Counted from the stretch's first letter, positions 24,280 through 32,731 are shown. The stretch is DNA of 38,669 nt from Nitrososphaerota archaeon (GCA_021163925.1 JAGGTD010000056.1:1-38669), one strand, 5' to 3'. Program-made: numbers and translations. Notes: generated from the sequence alone by a model not told the origin.

Positions 24280-26046
24280 ATGAGCGGCGGGCCTGAGGAT
24301 AAATCGTCGATGGAGATAATCCTAGACTCCATCTCCTCCCCCATCAGGCTCAAAATCTTAAGAAATCTCTCGAGAAAGGAGATGGGTTACTCGGAGCTTA
24401 TGGAGGAGCTGGGACTTGAAAGGGATAGGGATGCCGGAAAATTTTCCTATCACCTAAAGAAGCTACTAAACGCCGAGCTAATCGAAGTAGATCAGAGGAG
24501 CAGGAAATACAGCCTCTCAAGGAGGGGCGAGATAATCCTAGAACATCTTAGAAAGTTGGAGAGAGATCTCGGCGAGAGGAGGATGATGATAGTTAGGCGG
24601 AGTGATCAGCTGATAGAGCCATTCGACAAATCGAAGATAACCAAAGCACTAGTCAGGGAGGCGAAGCTGACCCCCAGGCTCGCCGAGGAGGTAGCATCCA
24701 TAGCTGAGCGAAAACTCCTCGACCTGAAGATAGATTATCTCACGGCGCCTCTGATCAGGGAGCTTGTGAACTCAATCCTCCTCGATAAAGGATTGGAGAG
24801 ATATAGGCATATGCTAACCAGGGTTGGGATGCCGGTCTACGATGTCTCAAGGATCTTGAAGAGATTTATGGAGTTGAAGGACTATAGGTTCTTCCTAGAG
24901 AGGTCGTCTGGATCGATAATAAGGGAATACACGATCTTGAACATGCTTCCACGCGATGTCGCCGAAGAGCATCTATCTGGGAGGATAGACATCTATCCCA
25001 TATCGTCTTGGCTTATAGGGCTCTTCGCTAGGAGATATGGGTTTGAGGGCGGTGAGATGGTCGATCTACTCGCCGAGATACTCTGTAGCTCGCTATCCAT
25101 TAGGAGGGAGGTCATGATAGAGTTCCATGCGGGGGTCAAGCCGGAGATGCTCGTAAAGATCTTGTCAACCGCTGCCACGAACCTCCCAATGGGCAGGATC
25201 TTATCTTTAAAGTTGGGGAACCATGCCATTGACAAGCTAATCCAAGGAATTCAAACATCTTTGAGGAAAAAGCTTGGATTTATCATAGATCTAAGCGAGT
25301 TCTCATCCAAGAGATTTAGAGATCTTGAGGAGAAGATTCATAGGCTTGGGACGCCGCACATCTACACCTTTAATGGAAGCATCCTCCTAAGCGGGTATGG
25401 GGTTTGGGATAGATCTCCATCGATCCACTCGATAGGGACCGTGAACCTGCTTGGAGCAGCCCTAGAATCTAGGAGAAATTTGGATGAGATGCTTGAGAGG
25501 ATCGGTGAGCGCGTGACAAATCTAGCGTCTGCCCTACTCGATGGATTAAAGCTCATGGAGGAGATTTATGGGAAGAATAGGGTGCGTTCGATCATATCGT
25601 TCGCGGGGCTCATGGAGGCTTCGAAATATATCGCAGGATCTACACCTACCATCTCAGAGGAGGTCGTCTCAACCGCCAAGACGATCTTGAAGAGCTTGGC
25701 TGAATGCGTGCATAAGGTTGGCGATGGGAAGATCGGCGTCGCCGGAAGGTGTCCGAGATCGGCCGCCAAGAGATTTCTACGAATAGATTCATACAGGTTT
25801 GGAGAAGACCTATTGGCGAAGCTCGCCGGATCAGAGATGTATAGTTATCTTCCGATATCTGCGAGGGAGAGGTTTAAGAATATTGGAGATAGGTTTGAGG
25901 CGGATCTGGAGTTGGCACCGCTGATGAGATCCGGATATATTGTCTCGTTGAGCTTTAGGAGGGGTTTGAGGATCTATAGGGAGATCTTCAGCCACCTTGA
26001 GAGGCTTGAGAAGGTGAACCCAAACACAGGCTTAATCTTGATCTAA
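24280..26046 (+). CDS. HTH, ATP-cone and degenerate class III RNR-like protein
   Basis: This is a 588-residue protein. Residues 11-95 form an ArsR-like winged helix (SPIRLKILRNL, SYHLKKLLNAELIEV, YSLSRRGEIIL). Residues 102-190 form an ATP-cone with IEPFDKSKITKALVREA and LIRELVNSILL, the allosteric nucleotide-binding domain of ribonucleotide reductases and NrdR. Residues 195-588 resemble the body of anaerobic reductase NrdD in order and spacing (IIREYTILNMLPRDVAEEHLSGRIDIY, SIHSIGTVNLLGAALESRR). They lack the glycyl-radical C-terminus and the CxxC zinc site, and I see no equivalent of the catalytic Cys pair. I infer a dNTP/ATP-sensing transcription regulator, perhaps an archaeal counterpart of NrdR. 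It is divergent from secE and convergent with nac (4-base overlap). Confidence 0.72.
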   Translation: MSGGPEDKSSMEIILDSISSPIRLKILRNLSRKEMGYSELMEELGLERDRDAGKFSYHLKKLLNAELIEVDQRSRKYSLSRRGEIILEHLRKLERDLGERRMMIVRRSDQLIEPFDKSKITKALVREAKLTPRLAEEVASIAERKLLDLKIDYLTAPLIRELVNSILLDKGLERYRHMLTRVGMPVYDVSRILKRFMELKDYRFFLERSSGSIIREYTILNMLPRDVAEEHLSGRIDIYPISSWLIGLFARRYGFEGGEMVDLLAEILCSSLSIRREVMIEFHAGVKPEMLVKILSTAATNLPMGRILSLKLGNHAIDKLIQGIQTSLRKKLGFIIDLSEFSSKRFRDLEEKIHRLGTPHIYTFNGSILLSGYGVWDRSPSIHSIGTVNLLGAALESRRNLDEMLERIGERVTNLASALLDGLKLMEEIYGKNRVRSIISFAGLMEASKYIAGSTPTISEEVVSTAKTILKSLAECVHKVGDGKIGVAGRCPRSAAKRFLRIDSYRFGEDLLAKLAGSEMYSYLPISARERFKNIGDRFEADLELAPLMRSGYIVSLSFRRGLRIYREIFSHLERLEKVNPNTGLILI

Positions 26047-26426
26047 GATCTCCTAGACTTCAATAATAGTATGGCCTTCGCCAAATCACCTTTAACCTCC
26101 TTCAAAACCTCTCTCGCTAGATCTTCATTCACGCCGGCTTGGGCGGCGACTAGGGCCACGTCTTCATCTGGAGGCACGTATTCCTCTTCAATCATCTCCT
26201 CGGCTGCCTTCTCCTCAACCTCTCCCCCAATTAGCTGGAAGACCCTCTCACCCTCAAGGTTAACTTGGATGACGCTGGCCCCCTTTATGACGAGCTGTTT
26301 ATCGGGGAATCTTATCAAGATCTCCTCGGCTGTCCCAAGCTCTTTCAGGTCTAGGCCGAGTCCGCTGAGCATCCTCGCCTGCATCCTCCTAAGCCTTCTC
26401 GGAGAGATCTTCTTCAATCCACACAC
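26043..26426 (-). CDS. nac: Nascent polypeptide-associated complex protein
   Basis: This 127-residue archaeal NAC has a basic N-terminus (SPRRLRRMQARML), the NAC beta-barrel domain (EEILIRFPDKQLVIKGASVIQVN) and a C-terminal UBA domain (DVALVAAQAGVNEDLAREVLKE). It binds nascent chains at the ribosome exit. The length is typical. It ends convergently with the HTH/ATP-cone gene, overlapping by 4 bases, and is the last gene of the minus-strand run hflX-PUA-nac. Confidence 0.94.
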   Translation of the reverse strand: MCGLKKISPRRLRRMQARMLSGLGLDLKELGTAEEILIRFPDKQLVIKGASVIQVNLEGERVFQLIGGEVEEKAAEEMIEEEYVPPDEDVALVAAQAGVNEDLAREVLKEVKGDLAKAILLLKSRRS

Positions 26427-26464
26427 CCACCCATAACAGCCTCTCCAGATAGATATAGGTTTGT

Positions 26465-26962
26465 CTAAGGCTTCTTGCGAACCTTTCTAAGCTTCACGAC
26501 GACCCCTGAGGCCAGGGTCTTCATCAAAGATCCTGAGACGACAGCCTTCCCAACCCCGATAAGCTCGCCCCTCAAATCCTCGACCAAGACCTCCTCGCCG
26601 GGAACGATCTTCTCGTCAACATCCAATATGTCTCTCGCCGTCGGGTTCATCCCCTTCAAGATCTTATCCAATGCCTTTGGCCTAATCACAACCCTAAATC
26701 TAGGTCTTGGGAGGATCTTTGAGAGCTTCTCCGCGCCCCTAAGCGTTAAGGCGAGGAGGTTGTCTGGATATCTAACCGTGGCCAAGACCTCATCCCCCTC
26801 ATAGACATATTTCGGCCTCCCAGTCTTCTTTGAGATCTTGACCACGCATCCATCATCGAATAACTTCTCGCCAACCCCTCCCCCAAACTGGTAATCCGCT
26901 ATCGTTCTGACGATCTTCAAGAGATCTCTATCCGAGGATCTTGAAGCTCCCGCCAACCGCAT
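26465..26962 (-). CDS. Archaeosine transglycosylase C-terminal domain and PUA protein
   Basis: The N-terminal half (ADYQFGGGVGEKLF, KTGRPKYVYEGDEVLATVRYPDNLLALTLRGAEKL) matches the C2-type domain found at the C-terminus of archaeal tRNA-guanine transglycosylase. It is followed by a PUA domain (FRVVIRPKA ... PGEEVLVEDLRGELIGVGKAV). It stands alone at 165 residues without a catalytic TGT barrel, so it may be a tRNA-binding partner of a separate catalytic subunit or a stand-alone PUA protein. Its start overlaps the hflX 3' end by 35 bases. Confidence 0.8.
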   Translation of the reverse strand: MRLAGASRSSDRDLLKIVRTIADYQFGGGVGEKLFDDGCVVKISKKTGRPKYVYEGDEVLATVRYPDNLLALTLRGAEKLSKILPRPRFRVVIRPKALDKILKGMNPTARDILDVDEKIVPGEEVLVEDLRGELIGVGKAVVSGSLMKTLASGVVVKLRKVRKKP

Positions 26963-28181
26963 ACCTCCTAAGCTTCTCGGCTAGGTAGATCGGGGTCTCG
27001 GCCTTAAGCTTGATGGACTTGTCGTCGAAGTCGACGTTAAAGATCTTAGACTTATCATAGACCTCCTCAAGAATCTTGATTCCATTACCATCGTATGGTA
27101 GGGATGCCTCGACTTTTATGAATCCGCTGAGCATCTCGGAGACCATCCTCTTAAGATTGCTTAGCCCATACCCAAATTTCGCGGAGATCAACGTGTATGG
27201 GAGTTCTAAGTCGAGTTCCTCAATCTTCCTTGAAGCCTCATCAGGATCAAGTAAGTCGAGCTTATTCAAAACTATAAGTGTGGGGACGTTATGTGCTCCA
27301 ATCTTACTCAAGATCTCAAGGGATGTCTCTATCTTCTCCCTAAGCTCATCTATCGGATCTGAGAGGTCTGCGACGAGGAGGATCATGTCCGAGAGAACAA
27401 TCTCTCGAAGGGTCGCGTAGAATGCCTCGACCAAGAGGGTTGGGAGATTCCTGATGAATCCGACCGTGTCTGAGATGAAGACGGGCTTACCATCTACTCT
27501 CGTGATCCTCGTCGTCGGGGTAAGGGTTGTGAAGAGCTGCTCACTTATCTTAACATCCTCAGATGTCAAGGCCTTGAAGAGGGTGGATTTACCGGCGTTT
27601 GTGTATCCGGCTAGAGAGATCAGCGGAAGCCCATACTTCCTCCTCTTCATCCTCAACAGATCCATATGTCTCTTAATCGCTTCAAGCTTCCTATTGATCG
27701 AGACTATCCTCCTATTGATCTCATCATAGTAGACATCCGCCTCATATGCTCCAAGGCCATGGAATCCGGGCTGCTCACCCCTCTTCGCCAACCTAACCTT
27801 CTCCTTGGCCCTAGGGAGCTCATACTTGAGTTCGGCCAGCTTTATCTGGAGCTTTGCCTCGATATTGCTCGCGTGCATGCTGAAGATCTCCAAGATCAAT
27901 TGGGTTCTGGTGATTATCGGAACCTTTAGGGCCTTGGCGAGATTATACTCTTGAACGGGTTTGAGATCGTTCTCGAACACGACCTTCTCTATCTTAAGCC
28001 TCTTAACGATCTCTCGGAGCTCCTCGACCTTTCCCGGCCCAATATTGTATCTTGGATGTGGAGGCCTTTCCTGCTTGAGCTGATAGACCACCTCGTAGCC
28101 GGCGGTTTTACAGAGCTCTCTAAGCTCCGCTAGATTGTCTCGCTCCCCCCTCAGCACTCTATGAACTATCGCGACTCTCAA
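26928..28181 (-). CDS. hflX: Ribosome-associated GTPase HflX
   Basis: This 417-residue GTPase has the HflX N-terminal domain (GPGKVEELREIVKRL ... KPVQEYNLAKAL ... RTQLILEIF), a helical linker (AKLQIKLAELKYELPR ... RGEQPGFHGLGAYE) and the G domain with SLAGYTNAGKST (G1), DTVGFIRNLP (G3) and LNKLDL (G4). HflX splits or rescues stalled ribosomes. It ends within the next minus-strand gene (35-base overlap) and is preceded, 36 bases upstream, by the MBF1-like gene. Confidence 0.95.
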   Translation of the reverse strand: MRVAIVHRVLRGERDNLAELRELCKTAGYEVVYQLKQERPPHPRYNIGPGKVEELREIVKRLKIEKVVFENDLKPVQEYNLAKALKVPIITRTQLILEIFSMHASNIEAKLQIKLAELKYELPRAKEKVRLAKRGEQPGFHGLGAYEADVYYDEINRRIVSINRKLEAIKRHMDLLRMKRRKYGLPLISLAGYTNAGKSTLFKALTSEDVKISEQLFTTLTPTTRITRVDGKPVFISDTVGFIRNLPTLLVEAFYATLREIVLSDMILLVADLSDPIDELREKIETSLEILSKIGAHNVPTLIVLNKLDLLDPDEASRKIEELDLELPYTLISAKFGYGLSNLKRMVSEMLSGFIKVEASLPYDGNGIKILEEVYDKSKIFNVDFDDKSIKLKAETPIYLAEKLRRYAVGGSFKILG

Positions 28182-28217
28182 GCCTCGACACCAAGTTGAC
28201 TGAACCTGCTTAAAACC

Positions 28218-28565
28218 TTACCTAGATTTCTCCCTCCTCTCCCTCAGCAACTCCCCCAAGCTCACTCCCCTAAACTCGCGTTTACTCGAAGGCTTTACAA
28301 GCTCGATGGATTCCTCCTCTACTGGAGCGAGTAGCTGTATCTTCAAGAACTTCTCAAGCTTTCTAGCGAGCTGGATCGAGGGTCTAAACTGCCCCGCCTC
28401 TATCTTCTTTATCACCGTGAGCTTCTCGTTGAGCTGGGCCGCTAAATCCTGCTGGGTTAGGCCGAGTTTGATCCTAGCCCTCCTAACGAGTTCTCCAAAA
28501 TCCTCGACGAGCTCTAGATCCTCTCCAGGAAGCTCCAATCTCCTCCTACCCTTAGTTCGCGGCAT
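28218..28565 (-). CDS. MBF1-like transcription factor lacking the zinc ribbon
   Basis: This 115-residue protein has a Cro/C1-type HTH (LVRRARIKLGLTQQDLAAQL, EKLTVIKKIEAGQFRPS) and a C-terminal part like archaeal multiprotein bridging factor 1. Archaeal MBF1 usually begins with a CxxC zinc ribbon of about 40 residues. Here a TGA lies immediately before the ATG, and GGTGA overlaps it as ribosome site, so the ribbon is really absent. MBF1 family members bind the ribosome or DNA. The gene is followed by hflX after 36 bases. Confidence 0.85.
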   Translation of the reverse strand: MPRTKGRRRLELPGEDLELVEDFGELVRRARIKLGLTQQDLAAQLNEKLTVIKKIEAGQFRPSIQLARKLEKFLKIQLLAPVEEESIELVKPSSKREFRGVSLGELLRERREKSR

Positions 28566-28640
28566 TCACCAATCCTTAAGCCAGCCAGCATATTAGTCTT
28601 CAATCTCTAGATAGTTCGCGGAGCTGTTCTAAAAGCTAGT

Positions 28641-30029
28641 ATGATAAGGAGGGTTAAACCAGTTATCGGCGAGATGAAGGGTGGAAAGCTCATCCCAGCA
28701 ACCTTAATCGCGATCCTAGCCATGATGGCGGCCGCGAGCTGGCTTCCTCAGGTAACGGCTGATAAGTGTGTGATTCCAGGATCTGAGGCCGACATCTATA
28801 ATCCTGGCCAAAAGGTCGTCGTGGCCTGGAATGGGACGGTTGAGAAGCTCATCCTATCGACAGACCTATACTCATCAAAGGAGACCAAGGTTCTCGAGAT
28901 AATCCCGTTGCCGTCTAAGCCCTCCGTAGAGAAGGGGAGCTACAAGATATTCACGGAGATCCAGAGGATAATCTATGGACACGCCCCATTAGCCGCGGTT
29001 AAGAAAGGTGAGGGGCAGGGGCCCGAGATAATCTTCCATGAGAGGATTGGAGCGCATGACATCACGATTGTCAAGGCTCACGGGGCTGAGGAGCTCATAA
29101 AATTCCTGAAGGACTATGCGTCAAGGGAGGGGCTTGAAAGCCTGAAGATAACCGAGAGGGTTAGGGAGATCATTGAAGACTATCTTCGAAGAGGATTCAA
29201 CTACTGGGTCTTAGACCTAGTCGAGGTAGGAGGAAAGGTTAGGAGCATAGACCCGATAATCTACACCTTCAGATCCGATGAGCTATACTATCCGCTTAAG
29301 GTTTCGAGGGCGGCTAAGGGTGAGACCAAGATAATAGTCTATGCAATAACTAAGCATGGGATCAGCGGGGGGAGCTTACCAACGGGTTTTAAGATCGCGG
29401 AGTATAGGGGAACCGGCGCGCGCCTAAGCTTTCCATTAACCGGTAAGGAGCTCGAGAGAATAGATCCTGGAATAGCTGAGATGTTCGATGGCTGGGCTTG
29501 GTTCACAGCGACCACCTATAGTGGAGACCTTGAAGACTTGGATGAGGATATTGAGGTGAAGGGTAGGGGATGTAGGTTCATCGAGGTCTCGACCAGTAAG
29601 CCGAGCTATCAGCTGGGTGAGCCGGTGAAGATAACGATCCACTTCGTCCACCTAGCACCTAGATGCTATGAGATCCAAGTAGTCCATCATCATGAGATTA
29701 GATTGGAGGTCTTCAGAGACGGCGAGCTCGTGAAAGCCTGGAGTTGGAAGACGAATAAGGATCTAATTAAGACCGTCTACTGGACTCCAGATAAGCCCGG
29801 AACCTATAGGATTAGGGCGAGTTCATGGTTTAATGGGGAGAGGCTTGAGACCGAGGCCGAGTGCGTGATAGGCGTGGAGATGGGCGGCTTTACTCATATA
29901 ATCGAACACCTATTCGAGTGGATCATCTACGGCATAGTCGCGGGCGTAGCGCTGGTGATCTTAGGGGTCGGAATCGGATACCTTCTCGGGAGGCGCGGCG
30001 CCGCTAAAGAATCTTCTCAAGAGCCTTGA
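28641..30029 (+). CDS. DUF2330-like secreted membrane-anchored protein
   Basis: This 462-residue surface protein has a signal peptide (about residues 12-40), an N-terminal domain starting with Cys after the signal (DKCVIPGSEADIYNPGQKV and EIIPLPSKPSVEKG) that resembles DUF2330, a middle region with HGAEELIKFLKDYA, and an immunoglobulin-like domain (SYQLGEPVKITIHF ... PDKPGTYRIRASS). It ends in one transmembrane helix (about residues 428-450) and a short basic tail. The second Met (base 28674) would also give a good signal peptide. The function is unknown. Its last 26 bases overlap a small minus-strand ORF. Confidence 0.78.
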   Translation: MIRRVKPVIGEMKGGKLIPATLIAILAMMAAASWLPQVTADKCVIPGSEADIYNPGQKVVVAWNGTVEKLILSTDLYSSKETKVLEIIPLPSKPSVEKGSYKIFTEIQRIIYGHAPLAAVKKGEGQGPEIIFHERIGAHDITIVKAHGAEELIKFLKDYASREGLESLKITERVREIIEDYLRRGFNYWVLDLVEVGGKVRSIDPIIYTFRSDELYYPLKVSRAAKGETKIIVYAITKHGISGGSLPTGFKIAEYRGTGARLSFPLTGKELERIDPGIAEMFDGWAWFTATTYSGDLEDLDEDIEVKGRGCRFIEVSTSKPSYQLGEPVKITIHFVHLAPRCYEIQVVHHHEIRLEVFRDGELVKAWSWKTNKDLIKTVYWTPDKPGTYRIRASSWFNGERLETEAECVIGVEMGGFTHIIEHLFEWIIYGIVAGVALVILGVGIGYLLGRRGAAKESSQEP

Positions 30030-30180
30030 CATCAAACCAAGTGTTCGCGCAACCATTCTTTAGAAGTGGGAGACCTTGAGCGGAAATTCCAAACTGCTTC
30101 GTAACCTGATAGCCTAGCATAAGCTCCTCGAAGAACTCCCTTGGAAGCCTCCTCAAGTCGAATATGAACGTGTAAGGCAT
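30004..30180 (-). CDS. Small hypothetical ORF, 58 residues
   Basis: An ATG-to-TAG frame of 58 residues begins MPYTFIFDLRRLPREFFEEL and ends FDVKALEKIL. The composition is protein-like, with no low complexity, but I recognise no family. It overlaps the end of the surface-protein gene by 26 bases on the opposite strand. It could be a real small protein or a remnant of a larger gene. Confidence 0.35.
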   Translation of the reverse strand: MPYTFIFDLRRLPREFFEELMLGYQVTKQFGISAQGLPLLKNGCANTWFDVKALEKIL

Positions 30181-30263
30181 CTAAACTTGAATCATAGCCC
30201 CACTCTTTAAACTTAGGGAGGAACCCTTAAAATGAGGGATTGAATTCGAGTAGTGGGGCGGCC

Positions 30264-30365
30264 ATGAGGCTCGAAGACCTATTCTTGGAAGTCGAAGATG
30301 AAGAGGAGGAGTGGGAGGAGTTCGAGGAGGAAGAGGAGGAGTGGGAAGAGGAGGAAGAGTTCTAG
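30264..30365 (+). CDS. Tiny acidic ORF, 33 residues
   Basis: MRLEDLFLEVEDEEEEWEEF continues in Glu and Trp to a TAG. It is almost entirely Glu, with periodic Trp and Phe. An upstream in-frame TTG at 30240 is possible. The sequence is a purine repeat (GAG/GAA), so it may be low-complexity DNA rather than a gene, but acidic peptides of this kind can act as basic-protein partners. The reverse strand also reads open as a Pro-rich peptide, which is an artefact of the repeat. Confidence 0.3.
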   Translation: MRLEDLFLEVEDEEEEWEEFEEEEEEWEEEEEF

Positions 30366-30407
30366 ATAGCGCCGAGACGCTGCCAAAAATTGAACCCAAA
30401 ATATTTT

Positions 30408-30956
30408 TCATTTCTTAACGCATTTAACCGCTGACAGCTCTTCGAAGAATAGCTTAACCTTATCCACGACCTCTATCGAGAAGCCTTCTCTCCTCAGCTT
30501 TTCGAAGATGGATTCGAGGTTGGATGTAAGGCTTGAGACCACGATTAGGAGAACTCCCCCACGCTTAATTCTCTTAGAAGAATCCTCCACCAGCCTACTG
30601 ATGAGCTTCCAGCCACCCTCTATCGCTCGATCACCGGTCTCGGGTTCGAGGTAGGGCGGGTTCGAGACTATTAGATCGAACAGCTTTGAGCTTCTATAAG
30701 CGGTTAGGAGGTCTCCGCATAGGGGATGCGCCCTACCCCATACTCCGCTTCTCTTCAACCGATCCCTAGTCTTCTCCACGGCGTTTAGCGAGATGTCTAC
30801 CGAGTGGATCTCATCTGAGAGTTCGCCGAGCCTCGCAGAGACCAATCCAGAGCCCGAGCCTATCTCGACAGCTCTCTTAAACCGTCTTCCAAGCCCTTCA
30901 ACCGCTCTTAAGAGTAGTAGTGTATCCTCTGAGGGCTGGTAGACGTCATCGCTCAT
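30408..30956 (-). CDS. HemK/PrmC-like class I methyltransferase
   Basis: This 182-residue SAM-dependent methyltransferase has VYQPSEDTLLLL, the SAM site VEIGSGSGLVSARL, VDIS at the end of strand 2 and VSNPPYLEP (NPPY 99-102). It matches the archaeal HemK2/Mtq2-like family that methylates the Gln of the release factor GGQ motif. The start is the ATG ending at 30956, which overlaps the asnS stop as ATGA. An upstream Met at 31025 would run through asnS and is unlikely. Confidence 0.88.
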   Translation of the reverse strand: MSDDVYQPSEDTLLLLRAVEGLGRRFKRAVEIGSGSGLVSARLGELSDEIHSVDISLNAVEKTRDRLKRSGVWGRAHPLCGDLLTAYRSSKLFDLIVSNPPYLEPETGDRAIEGGWKLISRLVEDSSKRIKRGGVLLIVVSSLTSNLESIFEKLRREGFSIEVVDKVKLFFEELSAVKCVKK

Positions 30957-32248
30957 GGATATACTCTCGCCGGAGTCCTTGGGAAGAGGCATGCATCCCT
31001 TATATGTGGGAGCTTTAGGAGCCATCGAAGCATCCTCTCGATCCCTAGGCCGAATCCACTGTGGGGGACTGAGCCATACTTCCTAAGATCTAGATACCAT
31101 TGATAATCCTCTGGGTTGAGGCCATTCTCCTTAAGCCTCTCGATGAGCTGGTCGTAGTCGTGGATCCTCTGACCCCCTCCAACCACCTCCCCATATCCTT
31201 CAGGGGCTAGGAGGTCTGCGTTCCTACAAACCCTTGGATCGGCTGGGTCTGGGAGATGATAGAATGCCTTAGCCTCCCTAGGCCAATGGGTTACGAAGAA
31301 CGGCTTATCAAACTCCTTCGATAGCTCTCTCTCCTCATCCGCCCCGAAGTCATCTCCCCACTTAATATCGAATCCCTTGCTTAGTAGGATGTCTAAGGCC
31401 TCGGAGTATCTTATCTTGGGGTAGGGTGGCTCGGCGACCTTGGGATCCAGCTTAACCCCAAGGAATTCGAGTTGCTTCCTCCCTCTCTCGTAAACTCCTA
31501 AAACCATCGAGTAGAATAGCTCTTCGATTATCTTCATTATGTCCTCTAGCTCTGCGTAGGCTACCTCGACCTCAAGATGCCAAAACTCGGTTAGATGCTT
31601 TCTAGTCCTGCTGAGCTCAGCCCTAAAGCTCGGCTGAAGGCTATACACCTTCTCAAGCCCATAGATCGCGGCCTCCTGATAGAGCTGAACGCTCTGGGTT
31701 AGATAGACCGTTCGATTGAAGTAGTCTACCTTGAAGAGGGTTGCCCCACCCTCGACCGCCGCCGTTATGAAGCTTGGGCAGTGGATCTCGATGAACCCAT
31801 GATCCCTCAGCCAATTCCTAGCCGAGTCCACCAAGATCGCCCTAAGCTTCATCACCGCCGCGATCTTAGGGCTTCGGATATGGAGGTGGCGGTGGTCAAG
31901 TAAGAATCTTAGACCAGCATCCTTCCTTATTGGAAACTCGTCTAGGCTTGGGCCTAAGACCTCTAAGTGCTTACATCTAAGCTCGACTCCATTCGGCGCT
32001 CTCGGATCATGTTTTACTATCCCCCTAACCCTTATCGCGGACTCCAGCTTAAGCTCCTCGGCGGCTCGAAAGCTTTCGTCATCAACTATACCCCTCTTTA
32101 ATGCGACTTGGATTATCCCCGTCGAGTCCCTTAGATCTAGGAAGATTAAGCCTCCATGGGCTCTCTTATTCCTAACCCAGCCAACAAGCTCAACCTCATC
32201 ATCCTCCTTAGCGTTAAGCGCGTCTTCGACGAAGAACCTCTTCAGCAT
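30953..32248 (-). CDS. asnS: Asparaginyl-tRNA synthetase
   Basis: This 431-residue class IIb synthetase has an N-terminal OB-fold anticodon-binding domain (ELVGWVRNKRAHGGLIFLDLRD), class II motif 2 (SFRAELSRTRKHLTEFWHLE) and motif 3 (GFGLGIERMLRWLL). The TQSVQLYQEAAIYGLEKVY and GGGQRIHDYDQLIERL segments favour AsnRS over AspRS. It charges tRNA-Asn directly, so this archaeon need not rely only on transamidation. It overlaps the methyltransferase start by 4 bases. Confidence 0.92.
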   Translation of the reverse strand: MLKRFFVEDALNAKEDDEVELVGWVRNKRAHGGLIFLDLRDSTGIIQVALKRGIVDDESFRAAEELKLESAIRVRGIVKHDPRAPNGVELRCKHLEVLGPSLDEFPIRKDAGLRFLLDHRHLHIRSPKIAAVMKLRAILVDSARNWLRDHGFIEIHCPSFITAAVEGGATLFKVDYFNRTVYLTQSVQLYQEAAIYGLEKVYSLQPSFRAELSRTRKHLTEFWHLEVEVAYAELEDIMKIIEELFYSMVLGVYERGRKQLEFLGVKLDPKVAEPPYPKIRYSEALDILLSKGFDIKWGDDFGADEERELSKEFDKPFFVTHWPREAKAFYHLPDPADPRVCRNADLLAPEGYGEVVGGGQRIHDYDQLIERLKENGLNPEDYQWYLDLRKYGSVPHSGFGLGIERMLRWLLKLPHIRDACLFPRTPARVYP

Positions 32249-32300
32249 CTATCTCCGACCCATTGATCCCCTATCTAGCCTCCATTTTTCCTTATCGATC

Positions 32301-32630
32301 TTAGAGGACCTTCGACCCCACTGGGACATCCTTCTCAGGCTTTATCGGAACAACCTCCTCCTCGCTTGGAACAGCGGCTAGGATCATGCATTCCGAGACT
32401 ATCCCCCTTATCTTTCTAGGCTTTAGGTTCACGACGAATACGTATTGCTTTCCGATGAAGTGCTCTGGGTCGTAGATATGGCCAAGCCCCGCTATGGACT
32501 GTCTCTTGAACTCGCCGAAGTCTACCGTGAATCTTAGGAGCTTCGTCGCCCCCGGAACCCTCTCAGCCGAGATCACCTTTCCAACTCTTATGTCGAGCCT
32601 TTGAAACTCGGAAAACTCTACCTCAACCAC
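32301..32630 (-). CDS. metG-beta: Methionyl-tRNA synthetase beta subunit (tRNA-binding domain)
   Basis: This 109-residue OB-fold protein of the Trbp111/EMAP type carries LDIRVGKVISAERVPGATKLL, YVFVVNLKPRKIRGIVSECMILAA and a final PEKDVPVGSKVL. In archaea it is the separate C-terminal part of MetRS and binds the tRNA elbow. The start codon is GTG. It lies 52 bases upstream of asnS on the same strand, so the two tRNA-charging genes may be cotranscribed. Confidence 0.9.
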   Translation of the reverse strand: MVEVEFSEFQRLDIRVGKVISAERVPGATKLLRFTVDFGEFKRQSIAGLGHIYDPEHFIGKQYVFVVNLKPRKIRGIVSECMILAAVPSEEEVVPIKPEKDVPVGSKVL

Positions 32631-32653
32631 ACCGCACCACCAACACGAAATCT

Positions 32654-32670
32654 AATGAGTCTCACTCATT
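32654..32670. repeat. 7-bp perfect inverted repeat between metG-beta and the lysine-rich gene
   Basis: AATGAGT-CTC-ACTCATT is a perfect palindrome with a 3-base loop, 24-40 bases upstream of the metG-beta start. It could be a regulator-binding site; a terminator role is unlikely because neither flanking gene ends here. Confidence 0.5.
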
Positions 32671-32678
32671 ATTATTCG

Positions 32679-32731
32679 TTCCGAAAATCTTTCGCATGGA
32701 TTGATGTGTAATTTTTTCCGAAAATTTTTTA
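32679..32731. promoter_or_regulatory. Repeated TTCCGAAAAT elements before the lysine-rich gene
   Basis: TTCCGAAAATCTTT (32679-32692) recurs as TTCCGAAAATTTTT (32717-32730). The second copy leads directly into the TATA box. The region from 32641 to 32770 is much more AT-rich than its surroundings. Confidence 0.45.

Noticed and set aside
30181-30411. Open minus-strand frame encoding a Pro/Thr-rich peptide
   Set aside because: It is the antisense of a GAG/GAA purine repeat; the composition is forced by the repeat and no start context supports it.
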